This document shows positions 38,680 through 47,849 of a stretch of 64,000 bases of DNA, piece after piece. Below the pieces are notes generated by a model that saw only the letters and a list, made by a program, of their open reading frames with translations, ran no database searches and was not told the origin of the DNA. Position 1 is the first letter of the stretch; every line of letters starts with the position of its first letter. Made by a program: the position numbers and the translations under genes. The stretch comes from Alkalilacustris brevis (GTDB lineage Bacteria > Pseudomonadota > Alphaproteobacteria > Rhodobacterales > Rhodobacteraceae), in assembly GCF_003350345.1 (NCBI RefSeq), contig NZ_QNVJ01000020.1, positions 111,683 through 175,682 of the forward strand, read 5' to 3'.

Positions 38680-40217
38680 AAGAGTATTCCAAAGGTCCGG
38701 CCCTGTCTGGCAAACTGCCCGGCGATGCTTTGCCCGGGCCTGTCCGCCTCGATCCTGCGGCGCCTGCGGATGTGATCCTGAAGCACATGGCGTTTCACCA
38801 TCCGGGACGCGGCGGCCACGCCCGGCGCGCCGAAAAGGGCGGGCAGCAGCCTGCACGGCCCACCGCCCCGCCATCCATGCCACCAGCCGCACCGGCATCG
38901 CGCCCCGAACCAGGGCAGGACACGCCAAGACCCGCTTGGCCGGTGCGCAAGCCTCTGATCCTGGGCCTGGTAACCTTGCTGCTGCTGATCGGCGGCTTTG
39001 GAAGCTGGGCGGTGCTGACCGACATCTCCGGCGCCGTCATCGCGCCGGGGCAGCTTGAGGTCGAACAGAACCGCCAGGTCGTGCAGCACCCCGATGGCGG
39101 CGTGGTCGAACAGATTCTCGTCAGCGAAGGGCAAAGCGTGGCAGCCGGCGCGCCGCTGCTGCAACTTGACGGGTCGTTGCTACGATCGGAGCTTGCCATC
39201 GTCGAAAGCCAGTTTTTCGAGACCCTGGCGCGCCGCGGCCGGCTCGAGGCTGAACGCGACGGCGCAGAACACCCCACGTTTCCGGCCGAGCTCGTGGCAG
39301 CCGCCGACAACCTGGAGATCGCCGCGCTGATCGCGGGGCAGGAACGCCTCTTTGCCGCCCGCGGCGAAAGCCTCGAACAGCTGGTCGCACAGCTTGACCG
39401 GCGGCAGGAGCAGATTGAAAACCAGATACTCGGCATCGACGCGCAGACACTCGCGCTCGAGCAGCAGATGGCGCTGGTCGAAGAGGAGCTGAGCGCCCAG
39501 CGCACCCTGCTTGCCCAGGGGCTGGCCCAGGCAGCGCGGGTTCTGGCGCTGCAGCGCGAAGAAGCGCGGTTGCGCGGCGCACTGGGCGAGTTGACCGCCG
39601 ATCGGGCACGCGCCGGCGGCGCAATCACCGAAATCACTGTCGAGCGGCTGCGCCTCGTCAGCACCCGCCGCGAAGAGGCTGAAACCGAATTGCGCGATCT
39701 TGGCGTGCGCGCGCTCGAACTGGCCGAACGCCGCCGTGCCCTGGCCGAGCGGATCGACAGGCTCGAGCTGCGCGCGCCGGTTTCGGGCATCGTCTATGGC
39801 CTACAGGTCACGACCCCGCGCGCCGTGCTGCGCGCCGCCGACCCGGTGCTTTACCTCGTGCCGCAGGATCGGCCGCTTGTCATCGCCGCCCGCGTCGATC
39901 CCACCGATATCGACCAGGTCGAGATCGGGCAGGAGGCACGGCTGATGTTCCCGGCCTTCAGCATGCGCACCACGCCCGAACTGCTGGGCCGCGTGACCGG
40001 GCTGTCAGCCGATGCCTTCACCGACGGCGCCAGCGGGCTGAGCTATTACCGTGCCGAAATCATGCTGGAGCCGGACGAAACCGACAAGCTGGAGGGCCGC
40101 GCCCTCATTCCCGGAATGCCCGTCGATGTGTTCTTGCAAACCGAGGCGCGCAGCCCGCTCGCCTATCTGGTGAAACCGCTGAGCGACTATTTCACCCGCG
40201 CTTTCCGCGAACGCTGA
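38676..40217 (+). CDS. HlyD-family membrane fusion protein
   Basis: A 513-residue adaptor, starting on the ABC gene stop (ATGA). Residues 1-90 form a long proline-rich cytoplasmic region, the helix is at about 93-113, then lipoyl-like and coiled-coil parts (about 170-360, with SQLVAQLDRRQEQ-like heptads) and a beta-barrel end near 400-500. The family bridges the ABC transporter and the outer-membrane channel. The long N-terminal segment is larger than in the E. coli HlyD. Both genes probably form one operon. Confidence 0.9.
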   Translation: MKEYSKGPALSGKLPGDALPGPVRLDPAAPADVILKHMAFHHPGRGGHARRAEKGGQQPARPTAPPSMPPAAPASRPEPGQDTPRPAWPVRKPLILGLVTLLLLIGGFGSWAVLTDISGAVIAPGQLEVEQNRQVVQHPDGGVVEQILVSEGQSVAAGAPLLQLDGSLLRSELAIVESQFFETLARRGRLEAERDGAEHPTFPAELVAAADNLEIAALIAGQERLFAARGESLEQLVAQLDRRQEQIENQILGIDAQTLALEQQMALVEEELSAQRTLLAQGLAQAARVLALQREEARLRGALGELTADRARAGGAITEITVERLRLVSTRREEAETELRDLGVRALELAERRRALAERIDRLELRAPVSGIVYGLQVTTPRAVLRAADPVLYLVPQDRPLVIAARVDPTDIDQVEIGQEARLMFPAFSMRTTPELLGRVTGLSADAFTDGASGLSYYRAEIMLEPDETDKLEGRALIPGMPVDVFLQTEARSPLAYLVKPLSDYFTRAFRER

Positions 40218-40312
40218 CGCCATGGCCTGATGGCCGGCATGGGTCTCGACGCTGGTTCGGTGCAATCCGGCATGCTAGAGCCAAGGTCAAACGGTGATAT
40301 GCGGAGGATCCG

Positions 40313-40777
40313 ATGAACGACACAATCGATGCGCGGCTTGCCGAACGCGGCCTGTCGCTGCCCGATGCGCCCGCTCCGGCGGCCAACTACGTGCCATATG
40401 TTCACGCCGGAAACCTGTTGTTCGTCTCGGGGCAGATCAGCCAGGGGCCGAACGGGCTCATAACCGGGCGGCTGGGCGCAGATCTCGACACTGCCGCAGG
40501 GGCCGAGGCCGCAAGGCGTTGCGCGCTCAGCCTTCTGGCGCAGGTGCGCGCGGCCTGTGGCGGCGATCTGGGGCGGCTGAAGCGCGTGGTCAAGCTGACC
40601 GGCTTTGTAAATTCCACCCCTGACTTCACTGAACAGCCCAAGGTGATAAACGGTGCGTCCGACCTGCTGGTCGAGCTGCTTGGCGATGCCGGGCGGCATT
40701 CGCGTTCAGCGGTGAGCGCGGCCTCGCTGCCGCTGGGTGTGGCGGTCGAGATCGAAGGTATTTTCGAACTGGCATGA
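40313..40777 (+). CDS. RidA-family protein
   Basis: A 154-residue YjgF/YER057c/UK114 protein, a trimer that hydrolyses reactive enamine and imine intermediates such as those made by PLP enzymes. The core GNLLFVSGQISQGPNG and the later SAVSAASLPLGVAVEIEG fit, including the arginine-bearing region. The family has many subgroups and the exact substrate is not determined. It overlaps the GDPD gene by 4 bp. Confidence 0.9.
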   Translation: MNDTIDARLAERGLSLPDAPAPAANYVPYVHAGNLLFVSGQISQGPNGLITGRLGADLDTAAGAEAARRCALSLLAQVRAACGGDLGRLKRVVKLTGFVNSTPDFTEQPKVINGASDLLVELLGDAGRHSRSAVSAASLPLGVAVEIEGIFELA

Positions 40778-41583
40778 TGACCGGCCCGGCCCTGCCCGCC
40801 GAATTTCTGCGAAAGCCGCTGGCGCATCGTGGCCTGCACGACGCCAAGGCAGCGGGGCGGCCGGAAAATTCGCGCGCGGCTGTCAGGGCTGCGGTGGCGC
40901 AGGGCTATGGCGTCGAGATCGACGTGCAGCTTTCGCGCGATGGCGTCGCGATGGTGTTCCACGACGACAGGCTTGCGCGCATGACCGGGCATCGCGGCAA
41001 GCTGTGCGAACATGACGCCGCCACGCTGGCGGGTCTGGCCCTGAAAGACGGCGATGGCGAGGGCATCCCGCGCTTGGGCGACCTTATGGCCGAGATCGCG
41101 GGGCGGGCGCCGGTTCTGATCGAACTCAAGGATCAGTCGGGCGGGCGCCACCTCAGCGATGGCCGGCTGGAAGCCGCCGTGGCCGACGCGGTGCATGGCT
41201 GCGGCGGGCCGGTGGCCGCGATGTCCTTTGTGCCCGCCGCCGTCATGGCGTTGGCCCACGCGGCCCCGGACCTGCCGCGCGGGCTGACAACCGGACGCTG
41301 GACCTTGCGCGACGCTCCCCGCCTGGGCGCGGTCGCACGTGCGCATCTGCGAGCCATCCGCGATTTCGACAGCACCGGGGCAAGCTTTGTCTCGCATGAC
41401 TGGCGCGACCTGGCCCGCGCAGAACTGGCCACACTGAAGGCGCAGGGCGTGCCGATCCTGTGCTGGACGCTGCGCAGCCCCCGCGAAGAGGCCATCGCCC
41501 GCAAAACCGCCGATGGCATCACCTTCGAAGGCTATCTGCCCACCCTGCCCCCAAAGGCACCCGTAGGGCACGGCCCTGCTTGA
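40774..41583 (+). CDS. Glycerophosphodiester phosphodiesterase-family protein
   Basis: A 269-residue TIM-barrel phosphodiesterase: LAHRGLHDAKAAGRPENS carries the first catalytic His, EIDVQLSRDGVAMVFHDD the Ca2+ ligands and second His. It should hydrolyse glycerophosphodiesters from phospholipid turnover to glycerol-3-phosphate. No signal peptide is seen, suggesting a cytoplasmic enzyme. It starts within the end of the RidA gene, so the two are co-transcribed. Confidence 0.9.
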   Translation: MMTGPALPAEFLRKPLAHRGLHDAKAAGRPENSRAAVRAAVAQGYGVEIDVQLSRDGVAMVFHDDRLARMTGHRGKLCEHDAATLAGLALKDGDGEGIPRLGDLMAEIAGRAPVLIELKDQSGGRHLSDGRLEAAVADAVHGCGGPVAAMSFVPAAVMALAHAAPDLPRGLTTGRWTLRDAPRLGAVARAHLRAIRDFDSTGASFVSHDWRDLARAELATLKAQGVPILCWTLRSPREEAIARKTADGITFEGYLPTLPPKAPVGHGPA

Positions 41584-41639
41584 CGCGCCGGGCGGCGGCA
41601 CCATTTGTCGCAAAGACAACATCGCGCCGAGGACCCCGA

Positions 41640-42842
41640 ATGCCCGACACCGACGCCAGTATCGAAGTCACGGTCGTGCCCGGCATCGGTGCCATTCCTG
41701 CGGCGGAATGGGATGCCTGCGCCTGCCCAGAAACTGCTGACGGCGGCCTTCCGCACGATCCCTTCACGGCACACCGCTTCCTGCTGGCGCTGGAAGAGTC
41801 AGGGTCCGTCGGCCCAGGCACCGGCTGGTCTCCGCGCCATCTGGTGGCGCGGCAGGGGGGCGAGGCCATTGCCGTGGCGCCGGTTTACCTCAAGGGGCAC
41901 AGCCAGGGCGAATACATCTTCGACCATAATTTCGCCCATGTCTGGCAGCGTGCCGGTGGGCAATACTATCCCAAGCTGCAATGTGCGGTGCCATTCACCC
42001 CTGCCACGGGGCGGCGGCTGCTGTGCCGCCCGGGATGCGAGGGAACCGGCCGCGCGGCATTGGTGCAGGGTATGGTGCAGCTTGCAGCGGAAAACCGGCT
42101 CTCGTCGGCCCATATCACCTTTTGCACTGCTGACGAAGCGGCCGCCGGAGCCGAGATAGGCCTCCTGCACCGAATCACCGAGCAGTTTCATTGGGAGAAT
42201 CAGGACTATGCCGATTTTGAAGAGTTCCTGGCCGATCTGAGTTCGCGCAAGCGAAAGGCCATCCGCAAGGAGCGGCGGCAGGCTCAGGAATTCGGCGGCC
42301 ATATCCGCATCCTGATCGGCGACGATCTGCACCCCGAGCACTGGCGCGCCTTCTGGGCCTTCTATCAGGACACCGGCGCGCGCAAATGGGGCACGCCTTA
42401 TCTGACGCGGCGTTTCTTCGACCTGGTGCAGGAGCGACTGCGCGATCTGGTCGCGCTCGTGCTGGCCGAACGGGGCGGCAGGCCGGTGGCCGGCGCGCTC
42501 AACTTCATCGGGCGCGACACGCTTTACGGCCGCTACTGGGGCTGTATCGAGGATCACCCCTGCCTGCATTTCGAACTGTGTTACTATCAGGCGATCGACT
42601 TTGCGCTGGAACGCGGGCTGGCGCGGGTCGAGGCCGGAGCGCAAGGGGCGCACAAGCTAGCACGCGGCTATCTGCCCGCGCAGGTGCATTCGCTGCACTG
42701 GTTCATCGATGAAGGCTTCCGCGATGCCGTGGCCAACTATCTGGAAGCCGAGCGCCAGGCCGTGGAACAAGAGATGGAGACCCTGGCCGAACACGGCCCC
42801 TTTCGGCGCGGCAGTCCCCGCCCGCTACTGAAACTCGAATAA
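41640..42842 (+). CDS. FemAB-like (PF04339) N-acetyltransferase fold protein
   Basis: A 400-residue protein of the FemAB-like/DUF482 group: the N-terminal IPAAEWDAC and [18 protein letters not shown] and the later [19 protein letters not shown] and [18 protein letters not shown] segments are typical. Members look like two linked GNAT folds; an acyl- or aminoacyl-transfer role is inferred. ATG at 41640 was chosen because the longer frame overlaps the GDPD gene. GAGGACCCCGA lies upstream. Confidence 0.85.
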   Translation: MPDTDASIEVTVVPGIGAIPAAEWDACACPETADGGLPHDPFTAHRFLLALEESGSVGPGTGWSPRHLVARQGGEAIAVAPVYLKGHSQGEYIFDHNFAHVWQRAGGQYYPKLQCAVPFTPATGRRLLCRPGCEGTGRAALVQGMVQLAAENRLSSAHITFCTADEAAAGAEIGLLHRITEQFHWENQDYADFEEFLADLSSRKRKAIRKERRQAQEFGGHIRILIGDDLHPEHWRAFWAFYQDTGARKWGTPYLTRRFFDLVQERLRDLVALVLAERGGRPVAGALNFIGRDTLYGRYWGCIEDHPCLHFELCYYQAIDFALERGLARVEAGAQGAHKLARGYLPAQVHSLHWFIDEGFRDAVANYLEAERQAVEQEMETLAEHGPFRRGSPRPLLKLE

Positions 42843-42856
42843 ACGGAGGCAGACCC

Positions 42857-43168
42857 ATGACCGAACGCCTGACCGCCACCGACCGTAACGCCGCGCTCAA
42901 GCCGCTGTTGGAAAGCGGCTGGGAAATGGCCGAGAATCGCGACGCCATCACCCGCAGCTTTGTCTTTGACGATTTCGTCAGCGCGTTCGGCTTCATGGCG
43001 CGCGTGGCCTTGATCGCCGAAAAGCTAGATCATCACCCGGAATGGACGAACGTCTATCGCAAGGTCGATGTGACGCTGACCACCCATGACGCGGGCGGGC
43101 TGTCGGCGCTGGATGTGCGGCTGGCCCAGGCGATGGATGCGCTGGCCGGCGAGGCGGCGGCGGGCTGA
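42857..43168 (+). CDS. phhB: 4a-hydroxytetrahydrobiopterin dehydratase (PCD)
   Basis: A 103-residue protein that dehydrates the carbinolamine formed by aromatic-amino-acid hydroxylases. The [20 protein letters not shown] motif, with the histidines, is complete. No phenylalanine hydroxylase is nearby, so other roles are possible. GGAGGCAGACCC precedes the ATG, 14 nt after the FemAB-like gene. Confidence 0.93.
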   Translation: MTERLTATDRNAALKPLLESGWEMAENRDAITRSFVFDDFVSAFGFMARVALIAEKLDHHPEWTNVYRKVDVTLTTHDAGGLSALDVRLAQAMDALAGEAAAG

Positions 43169-43172
43169 GCAC

Positions 43173-43766
43173 TCAGTCCGGCAGCGTCCTGACCCAGAAT
43201 TGCAGCCGCTTTGCGGTCTCATCAGACTGGTCGATATCCTTCCAGCCGAAGCGCGCCACCGCCCCCGCAAGCGGCGTATAACCACGCTTGCGCCAGAACG
43301 GATCCAGCGGGGCGTAATCCGCGGGCCGCAGCGGATGATCAGCAGGGCGCTGCACCGCGCAAAAGGCGACATGCCGCCGACCGAGGCCGCGGGCGTGCCC
43401 CTCGCGCAGGTCGAAGAAGCGATGCCCGGCGCCTTGCCCCCGATAGGCGGGCAGCAGGACGGATTCGGCACAGTAGAATATATCCCCGAGCGCCAGCCCC
43501 GTGCCACTAAAGGCGGCGGCGAAATCATCGGCGTGGTCTTCCATCGGGGTGCCGGTGGCCGCGCCCACCAGCCGCGCGCCGTCGAACGCCCCTACAAGAA
43601 TCGCGGCGGGGCTGGTGCGATAGACCTCAAGGTAGCGCCGCTCGTAGTCCGCATCGCCGTCATAAAGGTAAGGCCAGTCGCGAAACACCGCGATGCGCAG
43701 CCGCGCCACATCATCAAGCGCAGCATCCAGGGCCGCCCCCCGCAGCGTCTCGATCCGCAGGCTCAT
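43173..43766 (-). CDS. GNAT-family N-acetyltransferase
   Basis: A 197-residue protein with the acetyl-CoA loop in LLPAYRGQGAGHRFFD. The substrate is not indicated. It is convergent with phhB and its start overlaps the phosphatase gene end by 4 bp, suggesting translation coupling with it. Confidence 0.8.
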   Translation of the reverse strand: MSLRIETLRGAALDAALDDVARLRIAVFRDWPYLYDGDADYERRYLEVYRTSPAAILVGAFDGARLVGAATGTPMEDHADDFAAAFSGTGLALGDIFYCAESVLLPAYRGQGAGHRFFDLREGHARGLGRRHVAFCAVQRPADHPLRPADYAPLDPFWRKRGYTPLAGAVARFGWKDIDQSDETAKRLQFWVRTLPD

Positions 43767-44236
43767 GTCTCTTGCTGGTCTGCCATGACGGGCGGTCCGA
43801 AACGCGCGATCATGCGCTGGCGGATCTGGTCGCGGGTCTGGCGATAGGCGGCAAGCTTCGCTTCGCGGTCTTCGCCCAGGCCGGTCGGATCCATGATCGG
43901 CCAGTACTCCACATCGATATGCGCATAGCGCGTCAGTTCCAGCGCGCGGCGCTGGCTGGCGGGCGAAAGCGCCACGATCAGGTCGAAACCCGAAAGGTCA
44001 TCGCCCCATTCCTCCATCTCGTCGAAGCTGCGCGAGCGGTGGCGGATCAGTTCGACACCCAATTCCTTGCTGACAGCGATGGCAAAGCCGTCGATCTCGA
44101 AATCGCTGCGCACCCCGACCGACTGCACATAGGCACGCTGGCCGTAGAATTTCTTCATCAGCCCCTCCGCGATGGGTGAGCGCACGGAATTATGGTCGCA
44201 GCAGAACAGCAACGAAGATGGAAAACGCCCCGGCAC
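43763..44236 (-). CDS. Low-molecular-weight protein tyrosine phosphatase
   Basis: A 157-residue phosphatase with the P-loop pattern C-x5-R-S (LFCCDHNSVRSP) near residues 9-19 and the later aspartate of MDPTGLG. It could dephosphorylate proteins; arsenate reductases share the fold. Start GTG at 44236 places the protein right after the UPF0262 stop; the longer frame reaches into that gene. It is one of the tight UPF0262-phosphatase-GNAT set. Confidence 0.86.
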   Translation of the reverse strand: MPGRFPSSLLFCCDHNSVRSPIAEGLMKKFYGQRAYVQSVGVRSDFEIDGFAIAVSKELGVELIRHRSRSFDEMEEWGDDLSGFDLIVALSPASQRRALELTRYAHIDVEYWPIMDPTGLGEDREAKLAAYRQTRDQIRQRMIARFGPPVMADQQET

Positions 44237-44240
44237 CCGA

Positions 44241-44720
44241 TCACCCCCCGAAATGCAGCACACAGATAAGGGTGAACAACCGCCGCGCCGTGTCGATATC
44301 AAGCTCGGCCTTGCCTTTCAGTCGCTCCTGCAGGATCCGCGCGCCCTCATTGTGGATACCGCGACGGGCCATGTCGATGGCCTCGATCTGGGCGGGGGGC
44401 AGCTTCTTGACGGCGTCGAAATAGCTGCCGCAGATCTGGTAGTAATCCTTCACGACCTGGCGGAAGGGGCCAAGCGACAGATGAACGGCCGCGACCAGCG
44501 TCTCGCCCGCATCGGCAACCTCGATCACCAGCCGCCGCTCCCGGATCGCCAGCCGCAGCCGGAACGGCCCCCGCGGCGCGGCGCGCCCCTCGCGCGCGGG
44601 CAGGGTGAAGCTGTTGTCTTCCAGCAGATCGAATATGGCAACCCGCCGCTCCTGCTCGATCTCGGGCGTCGGTGTGGGCAGGCCGGTATCGTCAATGGTG
44701 ATGTGGCTGATGCGGTTCAT
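44241..44720 (-). CDS. UPF0262 family protein
   Basis: A 159-residue alphaproteobacterial family protein of unknown function. Conserved segments include SHITIDDTGL, RLRLAIRERRLVIEV and DYYQICGSYFDAVKKLPP. It stops 4 nt before the GTG of the phosphatase. Neighbours in other genomes often include hisD; that gene is not visible here. Confidence 0.88.
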   Translation of the reverse strand: MNRISHITIDDTGLPTPTPEIEQERRVAIFDLLEDNSFTLPAREGRAAPRGPFRLRLAIRERRLVIEVADAGETLVAAVHLSLGPFRQVVKDYYQICGSYFDAVKKLPPAQIEAIDMARRGIHNEGARILQERLKGKAELDIDTARRLFTLICVLHFGG

Positions 44721-44872
44721 GGGTGTCCAGTATTATGATCCGGCTGAAGACCCAAACGAAAACCTTCAATCAATCGCCTCAAACGCGGCTTTGGTTTCAG
44801 CATGATCGCAAGGTGCGTAACGGGCATCGGCTCGAGAGGGGATGATCGGAACATGGGTATCGCCGCGCCCGC

Positions 44873-47143
44873 TCAGGCGCATTTGGAATGCCCGCAGGCG
44901 CGGCAGGTCATGCAGCCTTCGATCATCACCATTTCAAAGGCACCGCAGGCCGGGCAGGCTGCCCCGCGCGGCGGCTCCCCCACCGCCATGGCCTGCGCGC
45001 GGGGGTCGGATTTCAGGCCCATCCCCTCGCCATCGATGAAGCCGATGGCGATCAGATGATGTTCGATCACCCCGCCGATCGCCGCGAGGATCGAGGGCAC
45101 ATAACGCCCCTCCATCCAGGCCCCGCCGCGCGGGTCGAACACGGCCTTCAGCTCCTCGACCACGAAACTCACGTCGCCCCCACGCCGGAACACCGCCGAG
45201 ATCATCCGGGTCAGCGCCACCGTCCAGGCGTAATGCTCCATGTTCTTGGAGTTGATGAACACCTCGAAGGGGCGGCGATGCCCGGCGATGATGATATCGT
45301 TGATGGTGATGTAGATCGCGTGCTCGCTGACCGGCCATTTCAGTTTGTAGGTCGCGCCCTCCAGCGCCTGCGGGCGATCCAGCGGCTCGGAGATATACAC
45401 CACATCGGCGCCGCTGTCGGCCTCGGGCGTGGCCTCGCGCGTCTCCGAGACCGACAGAACCGAGCCCGTCACCGCATTGGGCCGGTAGGTCGTGCAGCCC
45501 TTGCAGCCCTGCTCGAAGGCAGCCAGATAGACATCCTTGAAGGCCTCGAACCCGATATCCTCGGGGCAGTTGATGGTTTTCGAGATCGAGCTGTCCACCC
45601 ATTTCTGCGCCGCCGCCTGCATGCGCACATGCTCAAGCGGCGGTAAGGTCTGGGCGTTGACGAAATGATCGGGCAAGGGCGCGTCGCCGAATTTCTCGCG
45701 CCACATCTGCACCGCGTAATCCACGACTTCTTCCTCGCTGCGCGACCCGTCCTTTTGCAGCACCTTGCGCTTGTAGCTGTAGGCAAAGACCGGCTCGATG
45801 CCTGAACTCACATTGCCCGCATAGAGGCTGATCGTGCCGGTGGGCGCGACCGAGGTGAGCAGCGCATTGCGGATGCCATGGGCCTGCACCGCGTCGCGCA
45901 CATCTTCATCCATCATCCGCATGGTGCCCGAGGCAAGGAACGCGTCCGTGTCGAACAGCGGGAAAGGCCCCTTCTCACGCGCGAGGTCGGCACTGGCCAG
46001 ATAAGCGCTCCGCGCGATCGCGTGCATCCAGGCTTCGACCTGGGCGGCGGCCTCGGGCGTGCCATAGCGCAGCCCCAGCATCAGCAGCGCATCGGCCAGC
46101 CCGGTCACGCCCAGCCCGATCCGGCGCTTCGCCTGCGCCTCCTGTGCCTGTTGCTCCAGCGGAAAGCGGCTGACATCGACCACATTGTCCATCATCCGCA
46201 CCGCGACGCGCACAAGATCGTCCAGCGCCGCGGGGTCAAGCCGGGCGCCCGTCTCGAAGGGGTCGCTCACCAGCCGCGCCAGGTTGACCGACCCCAGCAG
46301 ACAGGCGCCATAGGGCGGCAGCGGTTGCTCGCCGCAAGGGTTGGTCGCCGCGATGGTCTCGCAATAGGCGAGGTTGTTCATCGCGTTGATCCGGTCGATG
46401 AAGATCACGCCCGGCTCGGCATAGTCATAGGTCGCGCGCATGATCCGGTTCCACAGATCTAGCGCCTCCACCGTGCGATAAACCTTGCCGCCGAACACCA
46501 GATCCCAGGAGGCTCCCGCCTTGACCGCCTCCATGAAATCATCGGTGACAAGCACACTCAGGTTGAACATGCGCAACCGCGCCGGGTCGCGCTTGGCCTC
46601 GATGAAATCCTCGATATCGGGATGATCGCAGCGCATGGTGGCCATCATCGCGCCGCGGCGCGAGCCCGCCGACATGATCGTGCGGCACATCGCATCCCAC
46701 ACATCCATGAAGCTCAGCGGCCCCGAGGCATCGGCCGCCACGCCCTTCACCTCCGCCCCGCGCGGGCGGATGGTGGAAAAATCATAGCCGATGCCGCCAC
46801 CCTGCTGCATGGTCAGCGCGGCCTCTTTCAGCATCTCGAAAATGCCGCCCATGTTGTCGGGAATCGTGCCCATGACGAAACAGTTGAACAGCGTCACGCT
46901 GCGCTCGGTTCCGGCCCCCGCCAGAATGCGCCCGGCGGGCAGAAAGCGAAAATCGGCCAGCGCGCCGTAAAACCGCTCTTCCCAATGGGTGGGGTCGCTC
47001 TCGGGCGCCGCAAGCGCGCGGGCGACCCGGCGCCAGCTATCTTCCACCGTCTTGTCGGTGACGGTTCCGTCAGCCGCCTTGAGACGGTATTTCATGTCCC
47101 AGATCTGTTCTGCGATGGGGGCTGCGAAACGGGTCAATGCCAT
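44873..47143 (-). CDS. nrdJ: Adenosylcobalamin-dependent ribonucleoside-diphosphate reductase (class II)
   Basis: A 756-residue class II reductase making dNDPs by B12-dependent radical chemistry. R1-type motifs are visible: FNCFVMGTIPDN with the N-terminal active-site cysteine, NPCGEQPLPPYGACLLGSVN and SSGIEPVF. The C-terminal CPACGAF..CRACGHS is a zinc-ribbon-like end. No cobalamin riboswitch was recognised in the 133-nt upstream gap. Start MALTRFAAPI at 47143 has AAGGACTC upstream; the longer frame to 47209 is unlikely. Confidence 0.95.
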   Translation of the reverse strand: MALTRFAAPIAEQIWDMKYRLKAADGTVTDKTVEDSWRRVARALAAPESDPTHWEERFYGALADFRFLPAGRILAGAGTERSVTLFNCFVMGTIPDNMGGIFEMLKEAALTMQQGGGIGYDFSTIRPRGAEVKGVAADASGPLSFMDVWDAMCRTIMSAGSRRGAMMATMRCDHPDIEDFIEAKRDPARLRMFNLSVLVTDDFMEAVKAGASWDLVFGGKVYRTVEALDLWNRIMRATYDYAEPGVIFIDRINAMNNLAYCETIAATNPCGEQPLPPYGACLLGSVNLARLVSDPFETGARLDPAALDDLVRVAVRMMDNVVDVSRFPLEQQAQEAQAKRRIGLGVTGLADALLMLGLRYGTPEAAAQVEAWMHAIARSAYLASADLAREKGPFPLFDTDAFLASGTMRMMDEDVRDAVQAHGIRNALLTSVAPTGTISLYAGNVSSGIEPVFAYSYKRKVLQKDGSRSEEEVVDYAVQMWREKFGDAPLPDHFVNAQTLPPLEHVRMQAAAQKWVDSSISKTINCPEDIGFEAFKDVYLAAFEQGCKGCTTYRPNAVTGSVLSVSETREATPEADSGADVVYISEPLDRPQALEGATYKLKWPVSEHAIYITINDIIIAGHRRPFEVFINSKNMEHYAWTVALTRMISAVFRRGGDVSFVVEELKAVFDPRGGAWMEGRYVPSILAAIGGVIEHHLIAIGFIDGEGMGLKSDPRAQAMAVGEPPRGAACPACGAFEMVMIEGCMTCRACGHSKCA

Positions 47144-47276
47144 GAGTCCTTGAATGTGCAAAGGAGGGAGGCCAAACATAAGCCGCACGCGCGGCGGGAT
47201 CAACGCCACCTTGAAAGCCCGGCCACAGGGCTATATCGCCCAGGCATGACAGGGGCGCAACACGAAGATCGGCAGC

Positions 47277-47708
47277 ATGTCCGAACATGTCCATCTGCTT
47301 AAACTCTGCGTCGGGGCCGAACGGGTCGAGGATCTCGAAACCTGGCAGGCCACCGCACGCGCCCGCGGCGCCGATGGGCTGCCCGTGCATGTCACCCGCA
47401 TGTGGCCCCGCCGCGAGGCGGAGCTGCTCGATGGCGGCTCGCTCTACTGGGTGTTCAAGGGCGTGATCCTGGCCCGTCAGCGCATGCTGCGGCTCGAGGA
47501 ACGCCGCGGCAAGGATGGCATCCTGCGCTGCGCCATCGTGCTCGACCCGGCAATCATCCGCACCGAAGCCGCCCCCCGCCGCCCGTTTCAGGGCTGGCGC
47601 TACCTCGCCCCCGCCGACGCCCCGCGCGACCTCCTCACCGCGCGCCGCGATGACGATGCCCTGCCCCCTGACCTGGCCGCGGCTCTGGCCAAGCTGGGCG
47701 TGCGCTGA
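47277..47708 (+). CDS. DUF1489 family protein
   Basis: A 143-residue alphaproteobacterial protein. Conserved parts are HLLKLCVGAERVEDLE, VTRMWPRREAELLDGGSLYWV and GVILARQRML. No function is known; no membrane helix or signal. The stop is followed by repeat copy E. Confidence 0.85.
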   Translation: MSEHVHLLKLCVGAERVEDLETWQATARARGADGLPVHVTRMWPRREAELLDGGSLYWVFKGVILARQRMLRLEERRGKDGILRCAIVLDPAIIRTEAAPRRPFQGWRYLAPADAPRDLLTARRDDDALPPDLAAALAKLGVR

Positions 47709-47730
47709 CCGCTCCGACGCGCTCCGCCTT

Positions 47731-47773
47731 GCTCCTTCACTGTGGAAAAAATATCCTCGCCGAAGGCATCCGG
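47731..47773 (-). repeat. Intergenic repeat, copy E
   Basis: On the minus strand: CCGGATGCCTTCGGCGAGG, ATATTTTTTCCA, CAGTGAAGGAGC. It lies between the convergent DUF1489 and degP genes, 77 nt after the degP stop in the degP sense. Confidence 0.85.
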
Positions 47774-47849
47774 CATCAGCCGACAGCGGCCCCGCCGATA
47801 TCCATGAGCCACCATCGCAACCGCGCGCCGAAACGGCCGCGCCATGCCC

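Noticed and set aside
47144..47276. Cobalamin riboswitch upstream of nrdJ
   Set aside because: I saw no B12-box-like sequence or extended stem set in the short gap.
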